In this document: piece by piece, positions 33,839 to 44,900 of the stretch | Layout of the letters: every line of letters starts with the position of its first letter | Numbering within the stretch: position 1 is the stretch's first letter | Assembly: GCA_033439295.1 (NCBI GenBank) | Contig: JAVTLE010000023.1 | Location: 3,136,530-3,200,529 of the forward strand | DNA from: Deuterostichococcus epilithicus | Lineage: Eukaryota; Chlorophyta; Trebouxiophyceae; Prasiolales; Stichococcaceae | Direction of reading: 5' to 3' | Length of the DNA stretch: 64,000 nucleotides | Notes under the pieces: model-generated | What the model was told of the DNA's origin: nothing | The model's database searches: none | The model's input: only the letters and a program-made list of their open reading frames with translations | Made by a program: the position numbers and the translations under genes

Positions 33839-36800
33839 TCATATCCCGCTCATGGGGCTGCCGTACGGCAGCATCGAGGCCCAAGGCTGCGACGCTTGCA
33901 GCGCGGAGCCGGGAAACGGCAACAGCTGCTGCTGCTGCTGTTGCAGCTGCTGCTGCAGGGTTGCGCCCAGGACGCCGTTCGAGTTGAAGGGCAGCGTGCC
34001 GCTGGGCGGGAACAGCGGCAGGGACGTGGAACCGGCCAGGCCAAACTGCTGCTGCGCGCTTGTGTGCGTCGCGGGCACCTGCAGGGGGTGAGAGCAGCAT
34101 GCGATCAGCCAGGCTGGTTTTCGGGCTGGGTCATGCACAGTGTGATGAAGCATCGTTGGGATGTGGATTTTGCATCGTTGGGATGGGCATTGCACCTGCA
34201 GCCTGCACTGACGGGCAAGCTCTCCAGGCAGACTGGGTTACAGTTTCGGGTTCAGGCACCCTCACCGCGTGCTCCCAGGCCATCTGGTGCTTGAATCCGT
34301 CTGCGGCGCCGGCGTCGCCGCCCGCCAGCCAGCCGCCAGGCTGCAGCCGCCGCGCGGTCACTAGTGTGGGCGCCTCGGCTCCCTGCTGCTCCCGCCTGCA
34401 GATCTCGGCGACACCCTTATGCAGCCGTCGCAGGCGCGGCAGACAGTGACGAGGATGCAGCTAGGGTCCCCAATGCACCAGCGCCTTCCACCGCACGTCA
34501 CCGGGACGCTCAAATGTCTGGCCGCCGACTGCTCATCGGTGACTGTGCCCATCTGGCGCGTCCAACAGCAGCCTCAGTGTCCGTGTCAGGAGCGCACCCA
34601 GGAAGGGGAAGTGCAGAGGACACGGCCTGCAGCATGTGGCCCGGCGGCCCCGCCGTCGACAGCAGCCGCCGCTCGCTCGACGCGGCACGGTCCCCCAGAG
34701 ACGGGCGCCGTGCCTCCGGCGAAGCCTGCCGGTCGCCTGCAGAACCCNGCAGCGAGGCGAGGCCGTCGCCGCCGCCGCCGCCGCTGCTGGGGCTGTGCGC
34801 ATGCGCGGGCGGCGTCGCCACGGCGGCGCCCGTACGGACCGCCGCCTGCAGCGGCTGCGGCAGAGCTTCCAGTGCCTGCGCCGTGAGGACGATGTCCGTT
34901 GACAGCCGTCACTGCAATTCTTCTCGTCGTGTCCCGGTCCATGCGAATCGCTGCACTGGCTGTGAGAGGCTGGGGTGCGCACCACCCATACTGCCACCAC
35001 TTGAGGCACTAGCGCAGCGTGGGGAACAGGGACAGCCTGATTCCTTCGCAGGAAGCAGGCACAGTCCACCCGGCGGTGCTGCACACGGGCGCCTGCAGGC
35101 TACCCACGACATGGCAGTGCAGCAGTCGGCTCACACGCTACCTGGGTCAGGTGGCGGGAGGCGATGCGCGCGGAGCGTGTTGCGGGCAGCCGCACCGCCG
35201 CCAGGAGGCTGGCCAGCGGCGGCGACGCCGCATCGGCTGCCTGCGAGCCGGGGCTGTCGTCACTCGCCCCGCCCGTGCGGGCCTGCATGGCGCATTGAAC
35301 ACGTCAGCACTCGATAGCCTCCTTTGCGGGGACTGTGCCCCACATGCGATCCTCGAGACCTCCAGGCGCCCCCCAGTGATGGCAGAGAGCGTCTCAGACC
35401 AATTCCCCCCTGCTGCGTGTGGCGCCTCGGCAGCTGCGCCTCCGGACCGGCGATGGATTCACTCGGCAGAGGCAGCGCGGCGGCGCGCAACCCCACCTCT
35501 GGGGCCCTAAACCCTGAAGCACAGCGGCCGGGAGGGAGCCCCACCTCCAGGGCCTGCAGCAGGCGCAGCAGGGTGTACAGGCGGTTCAGGTCGCGGTCAG
35601 CGGCGGCCTCCGTGGCGCCACCTGGCGCCAGTAGCGACCCCGTCACGCCGCCTGCGGGCCGCAGGACACCTGTCAGTGCACTCGAGGAGGGGGCTGTCTC
35701 ACAGATGTGCAGGGCTCCGAGCGGATGCAGCGGGCCTGCCCGGGTTGCAAGGACAGCCGTGAGGTTCACAGCCGGAGGCAGGGAGAAAGATAGGACCTGC
35801 AAGGGTCAGGGTTCACAGCCTGGTGAACGCAGAGAAACACCAGGCGGAAACAGGGAGGGGCGCACCGACACCGGCCGAGAGCAGGCGCCCGGCGGCGGCG
35901 CGGGCGGCGGCGGCGGCGGCGTCGCGGCCGGCGGCCGCCCGCAGGGCGGCTGCCACATTGGTGCGCAGGCCCTCGAGCGCCTCGAGCAGCTCCTCCCCCG
36001 CCTCCTCCGCCGGCAGCCTGTTGAACGAGTCAACGTGGTGCACTTCGTCGAAAGGAGCAATGGGCTCGCGCCTTGCGGGCAAGCATGAGCTGGGCCGGCT
36101 TTGGGATCATCTTGCCAAGAAGATCTGCGGCTCTGCAGTAGCCGCCTGTTGTAAAGCGCTGGTGTCGGGATGCGCTCTGCCGTGCACGCTGCGCAGTTGG
36201 GAGTGGAGGCAATGACGCCACGCAGGGCCGCGGCGCGCACGCAGGGTGGCGGGGCCGCCCGGCCGCGCCGGGAAGCGGCGGCGAAGGACAGACGGAAACA
36301 AGCTTGATCAAACAAGCGTGCGCACCGCTGCATGTGCTTCAGTAGGTTGCGGCGGTGCGCGGCGAGCGAGTCCAGGCAGCCGACGGCGGCCCAGCCGCGG
36401 CGCGCCGCCCGTGTGTGCGCACGCACTGCCTCCCACTGCGCCGCCGCCACCGTGGATGTGATAAGTCATGTGAGATGCAAGAAGATGAGAGCAGCGGAGC
36501 TCAGATGCGCAGACATCTCGTGGGAGGGCTGCAGGAGGCTTCGGTGGGCAGCAAAACGGTGCCTCGCGGCACCGGCCAGCCGCTGGCGGCGCGGAGGCGT
36601 ATTGCCGAGGCAGCTACGCAGCCCCCGGGGGGGGGGGAGGGGACACACAGCAGGACAGAGGGCCTGGCCGCGCAGCTGTGGGAGAGCAGGCACCTGGGCC
36701 AGGGCACTATGGGCTGCGGCCAGCGTCGCCGCCTGCAGTTGCCGCACCAGCCGTGAACGCCCCGGGACGCCACCAGGGCCGTCGCCATTGAGGGCCAGCA

Positions 36801-38504
36801 CGTCGCCTACCGTGACACGTGCACACCCTTGTCGCCGTGGTGCTTTGCTTGTGGACCTTCCGAGAAGAGGTATAGAAGGCGCATGCACAGGGCATCAGGC
36901 AGGGCACCGCCGACTCGCCTGCATTTAAACTCGCCTGCAGCGCAACATGCGAGGTGGCTCCTCAACACGCATCAACCCGATCAGTACAGACCCAGTAGAA
37001 GCCTCGCCTGCGGCGACGCCGGCCGCAACCTCCATGAGAGCCGCCAGCAGGCTGTCCGGCGGCATGTGGCTGATCGCCTTGCCATCGCCGCCGATTGAGT
37101 CGCTGAATTTGTCGCTGTCCGGCAGCTCAAAGTGCCGCATCGGCACGCGGGCCGCGAGCTCCAGCGCCGCCTGCAGCAGGTCCCCGCTGATGCCGGCGCC
37201 TGCCGCCTTGCTCTTCAGCTGCGGGCAGGTGGGGGCGCACAGACGTCAGCACGACCACGGCTCGGTGGGGTGCCAGCACTGGCGCCCAACTGTCCCTTGC
37301 TGCCGCGAGGGCGGGCTCGACGCTCGGGGGCTGCCGCTCGCAGCCGCGACAGGCAGGGACGAGGGGACGGCACCTAGAAGGGCCACACGCACGCACCAGG
37401 GCCTGCAGGTCGTAGACTGAGGCGCGGCAGAGGTGGCCGGTGCGAAGCGTCACGCTGCGGGGTGAGCCGCCACCGCTGGTGCCCGCGCCACTGCCGGCCG
37501 GGGCGCTGCCGTCGTCGGTCCCCCTGGAGCTGCTGCCAGGCGGGGCGCCGCCGCTGGCCGTGCCCGCCCGGCGCCGCCAGCAGCGGGGCCGGGGCCCAAC
37601 TCCTCTGAGCCGCCCTCAGATGATTGCGCCCGCGCCAGGGCCGCCGCCAGGCCGGACTGCGACAGGCCCGGCTGGGCCGCATGAAAGCTGGACTGGAAGC
37701 CGCCCCGGGGCGGCTTGAAGCCCGAGGGCTTGGGGCCAGCAGCTGCGGACGCAGGCACTGGCATGGTTGCTGCGGGCGCCGCAGCATCGGGCGCGGCCGA
37801 GGCCGCCAGGGCGGCGCGGCTGTCGTGGTGCACCCACGCGCCTGGGCTGTGCGGCGGGCCGCTGGCAACGTTGAAGCCGCCAATGCTGACAGGCGGCAGG
37901 CCGCCGCTGCCATGGCGCAGGCTGCCGGAGGCCGTGCTGGCGGCGCCGCGCGGCGGCAGCCCAATGCCGTTTCCCAAGCCCAGACCTGGAGGTTCATGAC
38001 CAAAGCATTGCGCATTGCATGTTCAGTGTCGGATGAGGTCAATCATCTCAGCTGCGCATTCCATCTGTGAAGCCTGAGTGCTGAAGCCTGCTGCAGGGCT
38101 AGCTACCTGGGCACGCAACGACTCGCGGCCCACATGTGAGGCGACTGGCTGCTTGGCTGCGTACCTGCAGGGGCAGAGGCACGCTTGGCGCTGCCGCCGC
38201 CGCCAGGGCTGTTCTGGGGGACTGAGCCTGTCGGTGGCTGGGGCGTGGGGCTGGACTGGCCGGCGGGCTGCTTGCTGACGTCATCCGGCTTTAGCTCGGT
38301 GCCCTCGGTGCCCCCACCACCGCCAACCGCTTTGTCGGATGCTGATGCTTCCGCCATGTCCGTATCAGGCTCCACGTCCTGACTGGACTCGTTCTGGGTT
38401 GGCAGTGCTCCGCTGACGCCCGCAGTGCCACTGTTGTCTGCAGCGGCCTTGGACCAAGCCTCGCGTTGCCGCTTCTTTGGTGGCCCATTGTTGCTGTCCT
38501 CCAT
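33839..38504 (-). CDS. Unidentified low-complexity protein with N-terminal NLS and Gln-rich tail
   Basis: I do not recognise the family. The ATG at 38504 opens MEDSNNGPPKKRQREAW, an acidic start with a basic nuclear-localisation-like cluster. Pro/Ala/Gly-rich sequence follows (about 37980-37450). Helical, better conserved-looking segments include SVYDLQAL, DLLQAALELAARVPMRHFEL (exon from 37218), GRSRLVRQLQAATLAAAHSA, AVGCLDSLAAHRRNLLKHMQ, EVHHVDSFNRLPAEEAGEEL, RDLNRLYTLLRLLQALE and RLHKGVAEICRREQQGAE. The last exon (about 34077-33839) has a poly-Gln run and ends LPYGSPMSGI. Reading moves between frames near 37500-37600 without an obvious intron, and there is one ambiguous base (34748). Exon borders are incomplete. 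A nuclear scaffold or transcription-related protein is only a guess. Confidence 0.55.
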
Positions 38505-39795
38505 TGCCAACAGAAGGCGAGGGACTTCCCGAACGCTGAATTCCCGGCAGCCACCGGCAGATAGGTCAGAAGGCTCCCTGTGCGACGCCCGATCGTGTGC
38601 GGTCAAAGCTTGAGCTTCTGAGTCTCCAACTTCTGCATGTGATAGTCGCGCACTATCCTGCGGAATCGCACCCGCGTAACGGGTGGTCAGCACTTTGTAC
38701 CGTGTTCAGCTGTTACCGCACCCGGCAGGCCGGCGGCTGATGGAGCCGGTAGGGAATAGTGTCCTGAGCAGCAGTGGAGTGTCACTCCGCTCAGGCGTTA
38801 GGCTGGTGCCGCCAGGTCCACGTAAACTTCCTCAAGCGTGAAGGGTTGACTAATACCCCTGAAATGCAGCCGTCTGCGGTGTTTGCCAGCTTTGAGGGGT
38901 GCGAACGACGATGCTACACTGCCAAACCAACAAATCATAGGCTGATGTTGAGATGTGAGACGCCAGGGTCGCAATTGGCTGACAAATTCCGCGATCGAGC
39001 GCGTGCATGAGGATCTCGTGAAAAGTGCAGGGGGTCGGTACAGTGCTGCCCTTCCGCCCCAGAAAAAACGATGGCAGGTGGCTTGTTACTGTCCCCGTAA
39101 CTAAGGAAACAAGAACCAAAGTGCGAGCGGGTGGAATGCACTCAGGCGGGGCCGGCCAAGCAGCATGCAGACGACAGAAATTTCACCTGATTCGAGGGTC
39201 AGGCTGACAGGACGTGTCCCAGGTGCGCTAGACGGTGGCTGCAGGGGTCAGTGTCAACAGGCGAGAGCTATAGCGAAACGTATTGGACAAGGCAGTGTGC
39301 TATGCACCTAACGGCCCCCTGAAAAGTACATTTTGACTCAAGGCATACCTCCAGGCAGCGAGGTGCAAAACGGCTGAAGCAGTTGCAGGCTGGCCAGAGC
39401 GGAGGCTGAAAAGCAGCACGCAGGTAGCACGGTAGCTGTGACGAGGTTGTCATGATTACCTGTGTCACACCAGGCAACCAGGAAATGTCCCAGGTGCGCT
39501 AGACGGCTGCAGGGATTAGTGTCGCCAGGCGAGAGCTATAGCGAAACGTATTGGACAAGGCAGTGCGCTATGCACCTAACGGCAGGTGGCTTGTGGCCTT
39601 GTGCTGCCTTTGGGACCCACTTTACGCCTCGAGAGTGTGAATCTATACCGAATTCAGTTCGGCGGCAGGCACATGCAAAACTCAGAGCCTGCTTCGGCAA
39701 GCGCGTCAGCCAACCTGGACTCAAACCTGTTCAAAGCGAGTGCCTCGTGAGCAGGGCTCTTGTTCGTGCGTCAGGGCCGAGGGCGATGGCTGTGC
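38505..39795. other. Intergenic region with a dispersed direct repeat
   Basis: This lies between the start of the unidentified gene (-) and the end of the TENA pseudogene (-). No coding exon was supported. It contains the two-copy repeat at 39208-39590. Confidence 0.5.
39208..39590. repeat. Direct repeat, two copies of about 105 bp, about 272 bp apart
   Basis: Copies at about 39208-39313 and 39480-39587 share GAGAGCTATAGCGAAACGTA, TTGGACAAGGCAGTG and CTATGCACCTAACGGC with few differences. Unrelated sequence fills the space between. Origin is unknown. Confidence 0.8.
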
Positions 39796-40894
39796 TCAGC
39801 AGTCCAGTGCCATCTGCCAGAAACTTCACCTCCAGCCGCGGCACCACCCGACCGCAAACCTCTTCTGCTTCCCGCCGCTCATCCTGCGCTCGCGCACAAA
39901 TCTGCCGTCACTTTGCTGCCCATGCATCCTGTGATGTGATACTGCTCAATGCCAGGCAGAAGCATTTCATAACGCTCTGTTGCTTGTGGGCGCCACCACA
40001 GCAGGTGCACCGGGCTGCTCTGCGTGACGCTGCGGAAAAGTCTTTCCAAACCAGCAGCTGCTCACCGGCTCGGCCGCCAGCAAGGCCTGGTCCGTCTGGC
40101 GTTTCAGAGCCTGGACGTAGCTCGAGAACTACGAGCTGCCCCATTGGTCTGCAAACTCCTGGTACGGCGAAGGAACCGCTGCCACCTCTGCCCAGGCCTG
40201 CCAGCACCACCAACAAAACAAAATTCTCAGCCATGTGGCTCGACCGCTGACGCTCTAGCAGTTATGCCAGCCCTCAGCGGCAGTAGAGGTTCATGGCACG
40301 GCATTTTGTTGGTACTCTTGCCTGATTGTGGGCGTACTCAATCGCGAAGAAGGCCGTCATTTGCACCGCATAGGGCTTGCCGTGCAGGCTATGCATGAAG
40401 TCGGTGTAAGCCGCTGTCACCACATGCGGCAGCGCAGCCTTGTCGAGCCCTCGCTCAGCAAGTTTGTCCTGATCGTGCAGAATCAGGAGAGATCAGTATG
40501 AAGCCTGCTTGCGGCGCTTGCACACCTCGTCTCAGCACTTGCGCGCCATAGATGAACACCAGTCAGCGCCCCCTTTGACACCCTCTACGACGCATGAGGT
40601 CCATGGAGAGCGCAGTTAGCAGGTACGTAGACCTGGAACCACGACAGCTCGTTGTCGAGCTCTGCGATGCCGCCTCTCAGCAGCTCCCCATTAAATGGGA
40701 CTCTTGTGGGCGCTAGGCTCAACAACATAGCAGGCCAGCTCTCTGAAGTGTTTGACGAATAGGTAGTCCTGCACAAGCCACTGACTGAAGGCTGCCTCCT
40801 GAATGGTTTCGCTAGCGCAGGAGCGTAGACATTCGTGGTGCAGTGCCGGGTGCCACTCGTTTGCATGGTCCGTTATGACCTGATCGCAGCCCAT
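39796..40894 (-). pseudogene. TENA/THI-4 family (thiaminase II-like) pseudogene
   Basis: From the ATG at 40894 the frame gives HANEWHPALHHECLRS and EAAFSQWLVQDYLFVKHF, which match the TENA/THI-4 start. After a frame change near 40718 it continues GELLRGGIAELDNELSWFQ to 40633. Exon 40468-40322 encodes ALPHVVTAAYTDFMHSLHG and MTAFFAIEYAHNQ. Exon 40158-40066 encodes EFADQWGSS, then an in-frame TAG (40129-40131), then FSSYVQALKRQTDQALLAAE. The C-terminal LEVKF and WQMALDC are again in different frames near 39820. TENA proteins salvage thiamin pyrimidines. Neighbouring genes are frame-perfect over about 100 exons, so three breaks here point to a real pseudogene more than to sequencing error. The intron at 40321-40159 has a GC donor. 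Confidence 0.72.
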
Positions 40895-41934
40895 CACTTC
40901 CTCCGAAAATTCCTGCCTTCAACGGTTTCAACGGCTTTTGAGGTCCGTCGCATATTTGCGCTCGTTTCATATTTACGCTCACTATTGACAATTTGACAGA
41001 TATGAAAGGGGTTTCTGTCTGACAATGTACGGCTGTGGTCTGACAGGCACTTGCAGTCGAGGGGAAAGCCCTGTGTAGCCAGGTACGTAGGTGTATACGG
41101 GTATATGTTTACTCTGTGCAGCCGTTGATGCTGATCACGTTGGGCAGAAGCCTAATTTACAAGCCTGCCTGAACCGACCCACCAGCCCGAACGATGTGGT
41201 CCTCCTCTGAAAAGGGTCAAGATCACACACAACCAAAGAAATGCCCGCCCTCAACGAAGACAGACACAAAAAACCGTCAGCGCGGCGCTCACACAGCCGG
41301 TGCGCACAAAAACAGGGCTCGTACACCAGCCAGCCGCGATTCGGAGACGGGTGGAGAATGGTCGACGCACGCCCGCGTGAAGGGCATCCGAGCACCGCCA
41401 CAGAGGCTCACCCCTCTGGCAGAACCGGACCAAGGCATGATGGGTGCTGCACCCTGGCCACACCCTGAGACCCCCGTTGGGCATCCCCTCGATGGTTCCT
41501 AGGCCCCAAAAATAAATGTCAGCTGTGCAAGGAGGTCGCAGTCGCATGCGCGCGCGACCTTGTAAGGTACCGCTCTGGCGCAATGTCGAACCCCCCCGAG
41601 GCTGACTGTTCTAAGCCCAGGGCACCTGCTCTATCTGCATTTGTTGTTCTGTATTGGCCGACATGCGGCAGCCCACTCCCACCCTGGCGCTGCTGCTGGG
41701 ACCCGTCTACGTAATCTTTGTTGCTTGCTGTCGGATGTCCAGCGTGATTGCGGTAGCCGTCTTGAAGACTTTGGCAGCGATGACCGCTCAGAGCATGCCC
41801 CGCCAGCGCGCTGCGGACGGGACTCTTCAGTTGGGATTCAACGCAGCGGCGCGTGGCCACCGGCACGCCATGTAGCCGGTGCGGTGCGGCAACTCCTGTT
41901 GAACCGTGTTGTTGTTGGTGGAAGTCGAGCTGCT
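40895..41934. other. Intergenic region
   Basis: This lies between the TENA pseudogene start (-) and the Mei2-like stop (-). Open frames here show no domain or splice consistency, and nothing else was recognised. Confidence 0.5.
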
Positions 41935-44900
41935 TCACCAGACGCTCTCGCGCTCGCGCAGCTTGTGCTCGCGGTGGGTGTCGCGAGCGGGAGGACGCGC
42001 CGGGCGCAGCCGCGAGTTGGGTCCCACCGGGAACGGCTCCGGCTCGCCTGCGAGGCGACCAGGACGCTTTGTGTCTCAGATGCTGCTGCTGGCCAGCCCC
42101 AGGTTGTGCCATGGTTTGAGCAATGCTGTGGCCTGCAGGCCTGCCCACACTGCACCGCAATCGCGCTGGGAACACAGCCAAGGCACTGAGATGCTGCAAG
42201 ACATGAACGATGTGCACGATGCGGGGGGCACTGATGTACTTCTGCGGGCTCATGTCTGACACGCAGCCAGGTGGGGGTTGCAGGGGTGGGTGTTGGGGGG
42301 GNGATTGCACCTGCGAGCGGGCCCTCGCTGTGGAAGAGCACCGGGCGGCAGCGCTTGTCCTCGTGCAGCAGGCTTGAGTTCTGGAAGTGCGCCACCATCG
42401 CATTCTTGCCCTGGATGCGCGCGTATGTAATGCTGCACACCTGCGCAGCACGGGTTCAGGAGACGAGCGTCGGAAACGCAGGCGTCTGTCTCAGGACCCC
42501 GAGCTCTGCCTTCAGCGAAGGGTCCATTGCGGACGTCGATGCGGCCGGCTGAGGCTTGGCTCGAGCCGATTATGCAGGGCGCACATGTTCCGGCATGGCT
42601 CAGCGCGCATCGGCTGGCTTAGGCTCCGCCGAGTTTCGTGCTGCTTTGGGGGATACAGGCAGGAGCTGTAGTGGCGTCGCGCTGCTGGCGTGCAGCAGAG
42701 CGCTGAGAAGCAGGTCTGACGGAAGACAACAGGTCTGAATGTTTTAGGCATTCAGCCCCGCTACGACTGGATCTAGAGCGGCACTGCTCGAGTTGCACAC
42801 ATGCGGAAGGAAGGGCGCACCTTCTCGGAGTTGAATTTTTCCCATTTGCGGTTGTTGAACCGCTCCACCAGCGGCACCACGTACTGCGGCTGCAGCATGT
42901 TGATGAAGGCGTAGCCAACGTTGCACCTGCAAGTGACCGGGACGCCGGCTTTCAGTTCAGACGGTCCCGCAGGCCAGACAGCAGACTAGTGGCGGACGCA
43001 GCACCAGCACAGCCAGCTCTACAGCTGTGGTTCAGGTCCTTGACGACTGCGAGCACAGATGTGGGTGCGGGTGCTCTCATGCCGCGCCCCAGCCACGATT
43101 TTCTGTATCAGTCACGACAGGGGTTTCGAAGCACTTCTCACAGGTTGTGGGGCGCGCACTTGTTCTTGAAGTCGATGGGGAGGTAGAAGAAGTCGTAGGT
43201 GCCTCGGAAGTGCTCGTCGATTGTGGCCAGCAGCATCTTTTGCGTGTACTTGTTCGGGATGTTCTTGACCATCAACGTCGTGCGTGCGTCGTTGCCTGCG
43301 CAGGTGGGCACAGAGGCTCGGGTTGGCTGCGGCATTGCGCGGGAGGTGTGCAGACACACCACAGGGGTTGCGCCCAAGCAGTACCACCCAAGAACTGGCC
43401 AGGGTGGTTTGAACGAGTGGTGCCAACATACAGGCGTCGCTGCGACACAGGGACATATGCCAACCCTTTGCTTCCTTGGTTCGCCCACGCACCTGCAAGT
43501 ACGCGGTCCAGGTCCAGCGAGTACAGCCGCTCCTGCGCTGAGCGGCGCTCCGAGGCGGCCCCCTCGGAGCCGCGCCGCGCAAAGCGGCCGCCGGCTCCGC
43601 CGCCAAAGCCGCCGCTGTCCTCCGACCGCCGGCTGTCCTTGCCACCCAGCCGCCCCGCCATCTGCGCCGCGGCGCTCTGCGGAGCGACACGTGGGACCTA
43701 TGTTGCGACTTGCCCATGGACAAAGGCTTGAACGTCGCCAGCTGCACCGCCTGCCAGTTCTTGAAGCGAGTTGCCATAAATGTGCGGAGCAGAAAAGCTG
43801 GTCGGCATTACGCGTACTGCCAGCGCCTGCAAGCCAGCCAGCTGGCCCACTGCCTGGAGACTACGAGCGCCTGCTGGGGCAGCCGCTTGCAGGCCGGCAC
43901 CGAACAGCAGTCGCAGGCCGCTTGAGCCCACCTGCGCCTGCAGCGCGGCGGCGAAGCGCGCGTTGAGCGGGTTGACCTGCTGCTGCATGACGGCGGAGGA
44001 GGACTGGGAGCGCGCCAGACCGGCGGCGCTTCCCGCTTCCTGCTGCCCCGCCAGCAGCGCCTGCAGCTGGCCCACCGACATGCCCGCCAGCCCTGCCGAC
44101 TGCATCAGCGCGGCCTGCACCTGCGGCAGGGCGCGCATTCGCTTGGATTCTGCTACCCGGCAGCAGGGTGCTGGTGCAGCCACGCTCCAATGCAGCGAGT
44201 GGAAGGTCGATGCAGCGGCCGCCCAGCGCAGCAGCTCGCCGTTGCCATCGGGCAGAGCGGCAAGATGCAGAGCAGCAGCCGGGGCTGCGGCATGCCTGGA
44301 CACTGTGGGAATGTGCAACCGAGCAACACAGGCACTGGGAAGCGGCCAGTCTCGCAACACGCACCTGGACCTGCTGCCGCATCTGCGCGTCCGCCTGCTG
44401 CGCCTGCGCCTGCTGCTGCTGGTGCTGCAGGTGTGTCCACGAGGGGCCGCTGGGGCTGCTGCCCGGGCTGAAGCTGCCCGCAGAGTGGCTGTTATACAGC
44501 TGCGATGCAGAAGCGAGGGATGTGAGATGTGGAATGTGTGTGAAGGGCAATGGCTCAAGCCCTTCTCAATGGCTCAATCCTCACACCGTGTAGCAAGGAA
44601 TGGCAGGTTGCCTCCGATTCATATCCTCATGGATGTCACCAGGCTACTAAAAAATCAAGCATGTTCAGACTTCCACGCATTGCACATGCATTCAGCTGCA
44701 CCACGAGGGTCGTAGCCCGAAAACACGAGACGACAAGCAGCGTTGTACAACATAGATCAAGACAAACTAGCACCTGGCCGGAGCTGGCGGACTGCAGCGC
44801 GGCGAGGGCTTGCTGCTGCTGCAGCAGCGCCGCCTGCTGCGCCGCCAGCTGCGCCTGCTGCGCCTCATACAGCGCCGCCAGGTCGTTCGCGCTGCGGCTG

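Noticed and set aside
44810-44860. CAG/CTG-rich tracts here and at 33920-33960 as expandable repeats
   Set aside because: They are short, interrupted and encode Gln runs in the Mei2-like and unidentified proteins.
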